Origin: Auricularia sp. M13
Lineage: Eukaryota > Basidiomycota > Agaricomycetes > Auriculariales > Auriculariaceae
Length of the DNA: 64,000 nt
Reading direction: 5' to 3'
Assembly: GCA_037042915.1 (NCBI GenBank)
Contig: CM073194.1
Location: 124,001-188,000, forward strand
Shown here: piece after piece, positions 31,729 to 43,402 of the stretch
Layout: every line of letters begins with the position of its first letter
Position numbering within the stretch: the stretch's first letter is position 1
The notes under the pieces: generated by a model
What the model was told of the DNA's origin: nothing
Seen by the model: the letters and a program-made list of their open reading frames with translations, nothing else
Database searches by the model: none
Translations under genes and position numbers: made by a program

Positions 31729-33396
31729 CTAAGGCGACACCGTAAGTACCTCTTTGCGGAGCTCCTCTGCCCAGCACATCCAGAGAAGATCGACTGCGCG
31801 CTTGGACTTGAAGTTGTGCGAATGCTATCCGACAGCCAAGTCTGAGCGTTATGCGGGCTGCTGCTGCTGCACATACCTTGTCGATGCGGCGGAGAAGTTC
31901 CCCGCCGAGCAATGCAGTTGTATGTTCAGTGAGCGCGCCAGGGACCGCCCTGCAGTCCGCCGTGTGCCGAAGTTTCGCAATGGGCGAAATTGCGAGGCAG
32001 ACCTCCTAACTACCGGTGCGGGATCCTCCACGTCATGTCCTGACTGTGAACGCAATAGATGGTACGACGCACTTGGCAGTGGTCCCCGGGATCGGGAAGA
32101 ACTTCTCGGACACGACTTTGACGATGTCGCGGAAGTCGCCATCCAGCTCGTCGACATCTTCGAGCAAACTATTGCGCCGCGCCGGTTCACTACTCTGGGT
32201 CTGGCCGAAGTTGCCCGTAGAGCCAACGAGAGCCAACGATTTGTAGCGATGGTTGTCCCAGAAGTCAGCGAAGCGGTCGTCTCGCCTGTACAGGATCTGC
32301 TCGCAGGCCCTGAAGTGTAGGTGCGCCATTGAATCCGTGCCAGAGGTGCTTCTCAGGTTAGTACACCGTTCGGTGCCAATACGCTCGTAAAATGGAGTAT
32401 GCGCGCCTGGACTGTGTCGCCGCCGAACGAGCCACGGGACGCTCATCAACACCTGAGGCAGCCCGAAGGCTGGGTCGCGAAAGATGAAGCAGTCGATCAT
32501 CGCGTACGGGGGATCGTAGCGCGATGGGTGATAGCGGAAGCCGATTGGAATCCTGGTCTATTTCAGCCAGCTTTGAGACGCGGCGAAATTTCACGCACAG
32601 CATGGTCCTGTGCGTTTGGTGGTGTGGGGAATCGACAACGCATGTGCGTTCGCCAGTGAACAGTTCGTATAGCTCCGCGAGCTTCTGGACGCGCTGTGAG
32701 TAGACTCAATCGATGTAGCGTAGTGCTCACGTGAAGCGAGGTTCTACCCATTGGCAGGTAATATTTCCCGTCGAATGGGTCCTGGAAGTGAAAGGATGGG
32801 ATGCCAAAGTCGAATCGTTTCGAGATATCCACGACGACGGAGTGAACCCTGGCAAGCGTCGCTCCCTGCTGTTGCGCGGTGTCCGTAAGCCGCGCTTGGT
32901 CATGGCTGACAGAGATATTAGAGCAGCAAATGCGGACATGATGAACCGCGCACCTTTGGGACAAGGCTAAGTAAGTGTGCACGACGTGCAGCTGCTCGGA
33001 TAGCCGCATTTTCAGTGCATCAGCGGCCTTCTTCCCGCCAAGAACGCTCCATGCGAGCATGGTCCAATATCTCTGCCACGCCGCCCCATGCGTTCTCACA
33101 AGGCCACGTCGGTACGAAGTTATCTGAATCTCGACAGCGCGGAGGATAGTTTCGCAGATGGAGAGCGCGTGCGCGATGCCGTTGCGGATATCTGGACTGA
33201 GCTGCTTCCCGCGCACTTCGAGCACCGACTTGACCTGCAGCAGCGACCGCGAGAAGGAGTCCATGTCGGCCACGAGTTCGCGGATATCGGCCGCGGTGGA
33301 GGCTGCCTCGTCAAGGACCGTACGGATCGCCCATGTGAGCCGCAGAATCGTGGCGATGTCCCCAAACGAGCCGATGCTAAACGCTGCTGCGGGCAT
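31729..33396 (-). pseudogene. HeLo-like N-terminal domain protein, copy A (nonsense codon)
   Basis: Same family and exon plan as copies B (35948-37652) and C (43403-45046). The N-terminus MPAAAFSIGSFGDIATILRL and about 180 helical residues resemble the HeLo-like domain found at the front of fungal signalling (STAND-type) proteins. Then FGIPSFHFQDPFDGKYYLPMG, the IPIGFRYHPSRYDPPYAMID block with VLMSVPWLV, and a C-terminal part (CLAISPIAKLRHTADC, LLGGELLRRIDK, LLWMCWAEELRK). At the start of the second-last exon, copies B and C read an in-frame codon where copy A has TAG directly after the splice acceptor. Either the gene is truncated (an alternative frame ends at 32033) or it uses another acceptor. 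No function is known. Confidence 0.65.
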
Positions 33397-35947
33397 GCTG
33401 GGTCGACGTCTGATGATAGGATAGAATGCAACGATCGCAACGATCTATTGTCCCCGATGGGCGCTCTTTCCGTCTCCTTCTGTAAAAACCATGGGACGCT
33501 ACCGACGGCTCCCTAGCTCTGATAGAGGGCAGAGCGCGTATCGCGACCCCCCCCTTTCTGCTGCGTAATAGGTTGCTATCCTTCGTTACGGAAGCGGCGT
33601 AGAACAGAGTCACGCTCTGATTACGCTACAGCCGCGCTACGAAATATCTCGCAGAGCGCTCTGTAGAGGGCCCGATATGGATTAATGCATGCAGCTAGAC
33701 GGCAGCCGCGATCAACCTGTCAAAGTTATGTCTGACGCCGATGCTGCGTGCCTCTTCTCGTGGGCTTCCCAAGCAGTCAATTAGGCTTATGGTCTCGCAG
33801 ACAGTTACGGTTTTAGAGAAAGCTTCATTAAAACACGTGCATAGAACAAGTACTGCTATCTACTAGTAAATATAGGCTGTCCATATCAGTACCGCCGCCG
33901 CCGCCGCCACACTCCAGCACACTCCCCATCCCCCGAATCAAGCTGAGAACGAAGCCGGCACGACGCTACCTCATGCGACTGCGGGCGTGCATGAGCGACG
34001 GGCATCATTTCGACGAGGTGCATACATACAGACTGTCCAGATCCCCCCAGTGGAGCGCAGAGCCGGCGCCGACGCGACTCGGAAGAGGCTCGAGCTGTGG
34101 CGCGGGCAAGACTTCAAGCACTTGCGAGGGAGGCACAATTGCGAGGGATGGGTGGCCCCGACAAAGCGCAGGACTTGGACAGAAAATGCGGACTGTGGGG
34201 CCGAGGGAAAAGAGCGTCTTGTTGGTGGAGGTCTGGGAGGCGCCCTTATAAGCCCGCAGAAGTGCCTTGAGTTAACTGAACGCCCGGTTGCCGCTTCTCA
34301 CAACTTCGCTGACAGGTGCATATGATTTTGCACAAACGTCCAGAGCGGGCAGAGCTGCCATAGCGGCTCCGCTAGACGCGGTAGTGTACCAGAGCGACAA
34401 GAGCTTGGCTGGACGCCACGTAGGCAGCAGAGACATATACGGCGGCTCTCAGCCGCTACACCACGCTATGGCAGCTCTGTGGACAGAGTCAACGCCGCTG
34501 CGCGCCGAGTAGCAATGACTTGCCGCTACAGCGACTTTTGGTTTTTACAGAAGTCCGGGGCCATTTCTGGCGCTTTGACGCGTCGAACATTGAGGAAAAC
34601 CGGAAGAAGGAAACGTCTCAGCAGAGATGTAGAAGATTAAATAAGAAGAACGCCAGGCACAGCATGTGGTGAATTCGAGCGCACACCTCGCGCAGAATAG
34701 TCGTGGCTGGCAGGGCTTGGGTGAGCAGCGACCATGCGAAGCACCACTCGTCATTGGCGGCGTCGATGGGCATCGCGCAGATAGAACACCGAGGCGTTGC
34801 ATTAAAAATACAAGGAAGGTTTGAAGTCCGTGCGCTGCTGGCGTCGGTCAAAGTCAGCTCATGCTCGGAAGGGAGAGGCGCATGTCTTCGGCGCCAGTCT
34901 GGGGAGTACTTGGCGTTGGAGCCGCGCGCAGAATACTATAGCAAAGGGATATCCTCCATGTGTCGAGAGGTCCGCTACATATAGCGCTAGAGTGGGACAC
35001 GTGAACGGAAGTCGAGGAGGCGAAGATGCGAATGCTTTCAAAGTCCGATCAACCTCTTCTTCTTCCGCTCCGCTCCGTTCGACCAAAGCTTTCGGCGCCA
35101 ATAGGCGAGGCGTGACTCAGCTACAGATAGATATAGGCTTATTATGGCGCGCTGCTCAAAGATGCTCCGTGAAATTTGGCTTTACGAGGCTCGGCAGCAC
35201 TCGCTCTCTTCAGTCTGCTCGGATGGATTCCACTCATCTACCACGAGCGCGCGTCTCCAATTTTGTTCCCCGCGCAACTACCGTGGTCTATTGCCTCCGC
35301 TTTCGCAGTATGATACAGGCTGTCCGTGCCCGAATCAGGCCTTCACTAGTTCTTCTGCCAACAGTGGGCAGGGATTCCGTACTCGTCGTGGCTCTATCTT
35401 GGTAGCGCCTAGTGCCCACATACTATTACGTTCTGCGACCTTGTGCGCACGGGCCTGCGACTCCTTCCCGCGACAGACCGACATCGTCTGGGAGAAGACA
35501 CGGCATGGATCGGCGCTGGTTTCACGAGCGTATCAGCCGTTGTGACACGCTCTATCGTCTCCCTGCGCTCGGTGTCGGCTATGTAGTTGCGGCCTCTGGG
35601 CCTGCCGACTGCAACGTCGCGACCCAGATGCTCCGAGATCCTTGCACACGCCCGGCCCTTGACACGACTACGTGCGATAAACGTTTTGGATATCTCAAAT
35701 GAGTGATGGATGCAGTTTAAATTGCGGCACCGGCCTACACCTGTGCGCGTTGACGAGGTACGACGAGCGTTTGCTCATTGGTCGACAGCTGCATGATTTG
35801 CTGCTCGCGAGCGCCGAAGCAGTAGCTCGCTAGGAATGATCTTGAGACGATTGACGCCGTCCGAACGCGGGGCATGTTCTAGGCAACGGCTTTCAAGTAC
35901 AGGTACACCGTGGAACCTACAAAGTTTGTTTCATCGACGCGCCAGCG
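33397..35947. other. Intergenic, gene-poor
   Basis: About 2.5 kb between two minus-strand paralogs. No gene could be supported. It contains a GCC-GCC-rich tract near 33890 and an inverted repeat at 34350-34479. Confidence 0.45.
34350..34479. repeat. 16-bp inverted repeat, about 98-bp spacer
   Basis: CAGAGCTGCCATAGCG at 34350-34365 and its exact reverse complement at 34464-34479. The spacer has further partial complementarity (GGTAGTG/CTACACC). It could be a small TIR element remnant or a stem-loop. Confidence 0.6.
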
Positions 35948-37652
35948 CTACGAGGTCGTAGTGAGCACCGTTTTACGCAGCTCCTCAGCCCAACACATCC
36001 ACAGAAGCTGAATGTCACGCTGGGCAGTAAATTGGCTCGCGTGCTATCGACCGTCAGATCAGCATTCTCTTCACCCGGGTGCTAGCACCGACGCACCTTG
36101 TCGATGCGCCTCAAAAATTCTTCCCCGAGTAAGGCGATTCTATGGCCGCCAAGGACGGTCGCCATATTCCTGCAATCCGCCGCACCCCGCAGCTTTACAA
36201 TGGGCGACATGGCGAGGCACACTTCACGGCTGAGGCGCGACCGTGACATACAGTAGTCAGTTTCGAGTCGATCAAGGTGAATGAGAGAAAGAGTGCTACT
36301 TCTCAATCATCCCCGGCGCCGGGAAAACACCAGCGCATATTGCCTGCGTGAGTTCGCGGGAATTATCATCCGGTATCCTCAACCTATGCAGCAGGCTGGG
36401 CGGCTTCTTCTTGTCGGAAGCTGCGTCATAACACCGGAGGTCAATCAAGGACTTGTAGCGGTGATTCTCCCAGAAGTCGGATAGGGTGTTGTCCTGTCTG
36501 ACGAGAATACGATTGCACGACTTGAAGTGAAGGTGCGTACATTCGCTCGAAAGCGAGGGCTTCAAGTGAAGGTGCGTACATTCGCTCGAAAGCGAGGGTT
36601 TCAGCGTGCAGCCGCGCGTGAGTCCGATGCGTTCGTAGAACGGCGTGTGCACGCCCGCGAAGCGGAGCCAGCGTGACACGATCCAGGGAGCGCTCATCAA
36701 AACTTGTGTCTGTCCAGATGTTGGATCGCGGTAAATGTAGCAGTCGATCATGGCGTAGAGCTGCCATCCAGCCGAGGGGTGGTATCGAAATCCGATGGGA
36801 ATTCTGCCATTGAGAGGTGAGCATGATCGTCCCCCCGGCCGATGGACGTACAGCATCATCCGATGTGTCTCTTCTCCCTCGAAGTCCGCAGCAGAAGTGC
36901 GTTCGCCCGTAAATCGCTCGTACATTTCCGCAAGGCTCTGAATGCCTCTTTAGAAATGAATGCGTCTAGTATGTTTCAACACTCACATTGAGAGAAGTTC
37001 GGCCCATGGGCATGTAGTACTTCCCATCGAATAGATCTTGGAAATGAAAGGCCGGTATCGCGCCGGTGAAACGGGTGGATATATCCGTCACGACTTCGGA
37101 TACTCTCGTGAGCGTAGTTCCATGCTGATTGACGGCTTCGAGGAGTCGTGCCTGATCATTGCTGATCTGCAGTATCAGATCTTTCAAAGCTATCAAACTC
37201 GCCGCGCACCTTTGAGCCAAGGAAAGGTAAGTGTGTACGGCCTGGACCTGCTCGGACAACCTCTGCTTCAAAGCATCGACCGCCTTCTTGCCGCCAAGCA
37301 CACTCCAGGCCACCATGCTCCAATACTTACGCGACGAGACGCCGTGTTTGCGCATCAGGCTCTTCTTGTACGAGGAAATCCGATGCTCGACAGCGCGCAG
37401 AACCTCGTGGCAGATCGACAGAGCGTGCGTGATGCCGTTGCAGATGTCTTGATTTAGTTCTATGCTGCGGCCGTCGATGACTGCCTTGACCTGCTGTAGC
37501 GATCGCGTGAAGGTATCCATATCGTCGATCAGCTGCTGGATCTCGCCTGCAGCCCCGGCTACATCGCGCAGTGCCGAAAGAATGGCCCACGCGAGCTGCA
37601 GTACGGCTGTGATGTCCCCGAACGATCCAAAGGAGAACTGGGCGACGGGCAT
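35948..37652 (-). CDS. HeLo-like N-terminal domain protein, copy B
   Basis: Six exons by comparison with copies A and C. Start MPVAQFSFGSFGDITAV at 37652. The helical N-terminal domain (about 190 residues) resembles the HeLo-like domains of fungal cell-death and STAND proteins. The central block has IPAFHFQDLFDGKYYMPMG and IPIGFRYHPSAGW with VLMSAPWIV. The apparent stop after GMIEK at 36296 is inside a GTAGCA..CCTCAG intron; the frame continues as CLAMSPIVKLRGAADC, LLGEEFLRRIDK, then LLWMCWAEELRKTVLTTTS. A 39-bp tandem duplication (36525-36602) adds a 13-residue repeat (PSLSSECTHLHL). No NACHT/NB-ARC or repeat domain follows, so this is an N-terminal-domain-only architecture. Function unknown. 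Confidence 0.75.
36525..36602. repeat. 39-bp tandem duplication in coding sequence
   Basis: The 39-base unit beginning AAGTGAAGGTGCGTACATTC is repeated at 36564 almost perfectly. Being a codon multiple, it keeps the frame of copy B; paralogs A and C have a single unit. Confidence 0.9.
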
Positions 37653-38761
37653 GCGGGTCGAGTGGACAACGATTGAAGCGGTCTATTGAACCCGACACTC
37701 AGCCGGAAAGACAGCGGAACCGGCGATGCAGCTGTGCAACTGCTTTGGGGCGGAATTCGAGGCCAATAGAAGGCGAAGAAAGCCCATCCGGGATTATCAA
37801 AGTTCAAACTGCATCATCTGACCAGCGCTTCCTCCCTGAAATTACAACATGAGCCTGCCCCGCGTTTTCCGCTACTTTATAAGCGCCGGGAAGATAGACA
37901 CGAAATCTGCTTGGATCGCGTCTTGGTGAAAATATTCTTGCCTACTTGCCGATGGCTCTGGAACTCGAAAACCTCTGATTGGCGCGCGGCTCAGTACTAC
38001 TACTACAGTTACAATCACCCTTCGTAGCCCTGCGGTACGTAGTCTATTTTATTAACCACAGTAATCATTGCTAGTTGAAATGTAGAAATGGCTAACCGGA
38101 CAGATCATTCCTCCAGCAGTCTACCGCCTGTCAGCGTCGCGCTCGGCGAGCTGGGCGATCCTCGCCCTGTCAGCGGGACCTGAGAAGCGCGGGCCACGAA
38201 AGCAATGGATAATAGCATCGGGGCGCGAAAGAGATGTAGGAGAGGAGAGTGGGAGAGAGGAAGGAAGAGAGGCGCTTCCGCGGACTCGGGAGTCGATCAG
38301 CGCAGTCAGAGCGCGTTGCGCGGTCGTCACTCAAGCATTCAGGCAGTAAAGAGCAGCGTCAGAATGGGCTATCCGAGCGTCGGAGAAGAAGCAAGACCCG
38401 GAGCGCACAAGCTGGCCGCAGCAAAATTTGCGCACCCCCGCGGCCTCGCCGTAACGAGCATCGTCGTAGCCGTTCTACAGGTCTAAAGCAGCGCAGGCGG
38501 ACCTCGTTATTTCAGATGGGCAAGAACCAAATTGCGAGCAAGGCGGTTGCGGCGCTGTTCACCATCTGGCGGGCGAGTGCTGAGATGATGAGGCGAAGAC
38601 TCAAACGCGGAGATCGAATCATTTCCGGCTCTTTGTCTCGTACCCCCACGTCTGCTTCACGCGCCTTCAATGACGCGGCCGAGAGGTCTTTTAATCTATA
38701 TCTCTCTTACCAGTCTGCTCGTGCGGCTGCGCGGTATTTCAGAAATGGCACCACCTCGTTA
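37653..38761. other. Intergenic
   Basis: No gene supported. Purine-rich (GA) low complexity near 38230-38290. Confidence 0.45.
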
Positions 38762-39640
38762 ATGTCGTCCTCCGCATCACCGCAAGCGCTCAGAGTCGCC
38801 ATGTACCTCTACCCGGGCACGCAGCTGCTCGCCTTCGCCGGTATGCTCGACCTAATGGGATTCCTGGTGTCCGCCACCATCCGCCGCCACCGTACACGCT
38901 GACGTTCACCCAACTCGGCGCGGGCGAGACGACGACGACGTCTGTGGGCCTCGTCCTGAATGCCGACTCGACGTATGAGAAGGAGCTTGCAAAGGCTGAC
39001 AGCGAGCTATTTGACGTGCTTTTTGTTCTTGGAGGTGCGCAGGATGCGGGATACTTGTATGATGTCGGGTCCGCGCTGACGCTCGCACGCCCAGGAACGG
39101 CCTCGTCGCCCGGCGCGAAGCCCGAGCTGCTCATCAAGTTCCTATAAAAGTATGCGCCGGGCGCGACGTACATCCTTTCCGTCTGCTACGGCTCGTGGAT
39201 CCTGCAGCAGGCCGGCCGTCTGAACGGCAAGCGCGCGACGACCAACAAGAGCCTGTATAACGTCATCACCGTGCCTCCTCTCTTCCTCAGCGGCCTCTAT
39301 TTCTCCGCGCGATCTGGCTAACCGAGATGGCTTTTGGTAGGCTGCATCGGCGAAGGAGGTGCAGTGGGCCGTCTGGACGTCGTCGGGCGTCGCGGCCGGC
39401 ACGTCACAGTGTTCGCCGCCTCAGTCCTGAGTCTCGACTTGATCATATCACTAATGCTGACATGCACCAGGCCTCGACATGGCGCTCGCGTGGATCATGC
39501 ACCTCGCCGGGGCCAAGACAGCGGCCACCGTCAGCAGCGGCGCTGAGTACACCGGACGCAGCGCCGATCACGACGAGTTTGCGGACATTTGGAGCGAAGA
39601 GGCGCAGGCGGCGCTCGTCAAGTCGCTCGGCGAGTGGATG
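38762..39640 (+). pseudogene. DJ-1/PfpI family, copy 2, degenerate
   Basis: Recognisable as a sister of copies 4 and 5: [54 protein letters not shown] (nucleophile Cys kept), [26 protein letters not shown] and FADIWSEEAQAALVKSL. Broken by a frame shift after LMGFLVS (about 38870), an in-frame TAA at about 39145 where copies 4 and 5 have a Gln codon, and loss of the VRKARWVVDGN segment near 39370. Not expected to make protein. Confidence 0.85.
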
Positions 39641-40206
39641 AAGAGTCTTTTAGCGCCACCGCGCTCTTTCTGTACAGATTTGTACCATCAGCTTGGAGGT
39701 GTAACAACAATGCAATCCCCGCTCCCTATGAAAGCGTCTATGTACAGTATGAGTTTCTCGGAGTCGCTTATCGCGCAAGTCTTTCATGGACGACGGCGAG
39801 CCTCGGGAGCTCAGAGCTGAGCTCAGCGCTCGGCACTTTCAGCATCGCCAGAGACTATCACCGTTATTTCAATTGCATTTCAAAACCCATCCAAAGTTGC
39901 AAACCTACCGCTACTTCGCTCGCAGAAAGGGCTTGCGATGATTCTCGGCAACTTGCCTCCGTTGACCGAAATCACGGTTGGAAGCATGGACGCGTATCAC
40001 CGAGCGGACTTTCGGACGTTGTTGACTTGCTTCTTACCGCGATGCACCCGCGAGCCACATTCGCCAGCATCCTCGATACGCGCGATAGAGCGCCCGAGCA
40101 AGCTCCATAAGAGCTTTTACGAGCACCTGGTCGTTTTTTTGCTCTTTGTGTCGGCCTCGGTTTCGATTAACTAAATACATTAATTACCCATTTAATCTGA
40201 TTATAT
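39641..40206. other. Intergenic
   Basis: No gene supported between the degenerate DJ-1/PfpI copy and the AT-rich element. Confidence 0.45.
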
Positions 40207-40698
40207 TACATTACCTATTACAATTATTCTACGTGGCCCTGTAATTTCCCTGTAACGGGTTGTAATGCATTATATCACCTATAAGCCTTATAATGCGAGA
40301 TATCAGGCTGGTGAGTGATGAGAGGGAAGATTTCTCAGTGATGGTAGGTGTGGGACTCTCATATTTTCTGATTGGACACCTGAGACCCTGGTGAGAGCAT
40401 CTACCAAGGCTCCTTTGCTTCAGTGATTATTCATTGATCTGCACTAACTGCCTCCGGAGTGTGTTCAGCCTCTGCAAAACCAATTTTCGGCCAATATGCC
40501 ACCCCATGCATCTCATGTAGTGTTGATGATTACACTGGTGAACATCTAGTAAGTTTGCAAGCAGTTGATACTGACCCCTCTCCCTGTACTCTAGGTACAT
40601 GTGCCACATGCGAGATATAATGAATTATAATGTATTACAACCTATTACATTACTTATTCCCATTATATTATCTTTGGGCGTAATGGTAATGTAATTGG
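40207..40698. mobile_element. Small AT-rich TIR element (MITE-like)
   Basis: About 490 bp of clearly lower GC than its surroundings. Ends ATTACATTACC (40207) and GGTAATGTAAT (to 40698) are inverted. A second, inner inverted pair is GGTTGTAATGCATTATA (about 40258) and TATAATGTATTACAACC (about 40630). It has no transposase; a short open frame inside is probably not coding. No convincing target duplication was seen. The TAATGTAAT ends suggest a non-autonomous DNA element, possibly hAT-like. Confidence 0.65.
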
Positions 40699-43402
40699 TT
40701 GGAGCTTTATTCCCAACTGATCTGGCTTGCGCCGCTCGGTGCGCACGGATTTAGTGGCTACATGAATGTGGCTAATCGTGGATTTCAGCTACCTTTCCTC
40801 TGACCAGTGCGTTCCGGGGTTAATAATTCCCTTCAATATCGTTTTTGGGTCACAATGCGCGGCCCACGCGCGGATTTTCAGTTCGACATTACCTCCTGGC
40901 CGCCTCTCTGCTCGCCGCGGCGGCTGTCCTTCCATCTCCACCAGCCTACCCCATACCTACATCTTTCTGTACTTTTTCCTCATCTACCACGGCTACGGCA
41001 TGGAGGCCCCGTGCCCGACTCAGCGCGCACCGTGGAATTCTGGCTCTGATTGGCCGTCAGTTCCCTTGCTTTCTGATTAAACAATGATCTTCTCCAGCCA
41101 GATGGCTCCAGGCGCTACGCGGTCTATTCCAGCACCTCAGCACAATGGTCCGCAGGCACTCGCCACCGCGTCTACCCACGATTGTGGCTCGTCCCACCCT
41201 TTCGAATGATCCAGCCACCCGCACGCTCAAGTTGAGGCTCATTGGTGACTGAGATCAAGATGTGCGCCGGGCGCGCGCTGTACTCGCCGCCGCGCTGGAA
41301 ATCTGGTACTTCCTCACACGATTGCCTTCCTGCCAAAGTTGCACTGCCTCGTCCGAGTCATAACATTCGACGTATCTTTCTTGTTCATTTCCGATGCATA
41401 ACTTCCATTCGACACCCGCTCTCGCTTCCTTCCAATCCGGGGATGCGGGCTCCTGACATCAAAATGTGCGGCTAGACGCGCACTCTGCTCGCCGCCGCGG
41501 TGGAGCTCCGGTGCTACCAATTCCAGTGCTTCATTCAATCGCCGTCTCTGCCTATGCACCGCCTCGCGAGACTTGAGTTATGTCATTCGAAGTACCTTGG
41601 CTTGTTTTTCTGCACAACACAATTGCCGCCCGCTCTCCCTTCCACTCTGGGGATGTCCGGCTGGTCCTTCCTCAGTCCTCTTTCGGGCACCAGTGTTTGT
41701 GCCTGACGTATTTGGGACCGCCTTCGGACTGCTGCGTTGTGCAGAAGCAGTCGAGTCTTCTCGTCGCGATGCAGCATAATATCCGCGGGGCGCGCTAACG
41801 GGTCCCGTCCAGCCGCGTCCCATGCTGTGCTCCTCCTTCTTCCTCGTTCCTCTTTCGGGCACCAGTGTTTATGCCTGACTTGTTCGGGGCCATCTCTGCA
41901 CTGTTGTGTTGTGCAGGAGCAGCCGCGTCTTCTTCTCGCGATGCAGCGTAATCTCCGCGGGGCGCGCGAGCTAAGTAACGTGTCCCGTCCAGACGTCTCA
42001 CGGGCTGTGCACATACTCTCCCCCGTTTTCGCTGCTGTCACGCCCTCCCTCCTGCGGCTTCTTGCTAACACAGCCGCATGCCCGCGGGGCTACGCACAAC
42101 GTCCTGCTGTGGCTACCGCTGCAGGATCACCGCTATCTCCGCGGTGAAGGGCCCCTTTCTGCACAAGGCCACAATAGCCACTCGGGCGTGCACCGCGCGA
42201 GTGTGTGTAGTCGTTATGCCTGTCATATATAAGCTCGGACGAGAGCCTGCTTGAGGCATGACGCATCCCCGCCATAATGTTGCCCGTCATGACTGCCGCC
42301 TGCTCCGTTCCTACATCCGGCAACACTGTTGGTCCTGGATCGCATGGCGGATACCCTTCGGCATCACCTATTTCCCATAGTCGGCTGCGTGAACTGCTGG
42401 AGATATTAGATGTCTACGATCACTTCGCAGAGGTGCCGCGGTTCCTTCCGAAGTGCTGTTCGATGCTAATTTAACCATAGTCGGCTTCGTACGCTAACAA
42501 TCTCTACAACTGTGCCATCGGTAAATCGCAGAGCATTTACTGGACAAGGCTAATTGAATAATTAGTACATGTTGGGGGTGCATATTCAAGCGAGGGGACC
42601 GCAGATAGCTATGAGGAGGCCAGAAGGATATCATCCGAGAAAACTGTTGATCATTTGAAAAGCGCGCTCCACAAGTGTTTACTCCTCATCCGCAACTGGT
42701 TTTCGTCAAGTGCTATCAAAGAGACGACCTGGCAAAGCCAGCGAGCTGAGAAACGATATAATTGCAATATATATAGTACGTCATTTGAGTGGGTTTACTG
42801 TAATGCATCCTAAGCTCTGGCACAGTTAATGGGAAGATCTATGGCCATTGTGGCGGGTCACACTTCGCGACTATGGCAGCCTCATGGAATGCCGTGCTGC
42901 GCCTCAGAAGAGACATAATGCACATCGTATCATCTGAACACGATCCCTTCGTTGATCTCACGAGGCTTCTCAAGACTTGGGGGCTTCCTATGCCCGAGGT
43001 GGTACGTGGAGTTCTCTTCTTGAGGCCAGCACTCAATGTATTACGAGATGCGTAGGTCCATTCATCAGCAGGATATGCATGGAGTTGCCGAATATCTGGT
43101 AGGATGGGCCCGCCGTTTACATGACAATTTCGCTGACCAAATGGAGTAACGCTACATACATGCTCAATCGAGGCTTCAACGAATCTACATCACACATTCG
43201 AAGAGGCTCGACAAACCGCCAGCAAGATGGTCATCACTGAGCTGTCAGAGGCGCTACAGGCAGTCTCCAATCGTTGATACTTGAACCCTCCGGCATTTGT
43301 AGGTGTCTATACACTATTGGCTCTTGCCGCAGCTCGGTCCAGGCCGCTTACTAATACATCGTTGCGATTGCACTATCACCACACCCACGCTGCGACTGAA
43401 CC
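40699..43402. other. Intergenic with tandem repeats
   Basis: No gene supported. Pyrimidine-rich segments and a 172-bp tandem duplication occupy 40.8-42.1 kb; 42.2-43.4 kb is plain sequence upstream of copy C. Confidence 0.45.
41677..42000. repeat. 172-bp tandem duplication
   Basis: Units start with CCTCTTTCGGGCACCAGTGTTT at 41677 and 41849 and share GTTGTGCAG.AGCAG, TCGCGATGCAGC and CCGCGGGGCGCG blocks. The second unit is slightly truncated. Weaker similarity extends left to about 41460. Confidence 0.8.
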
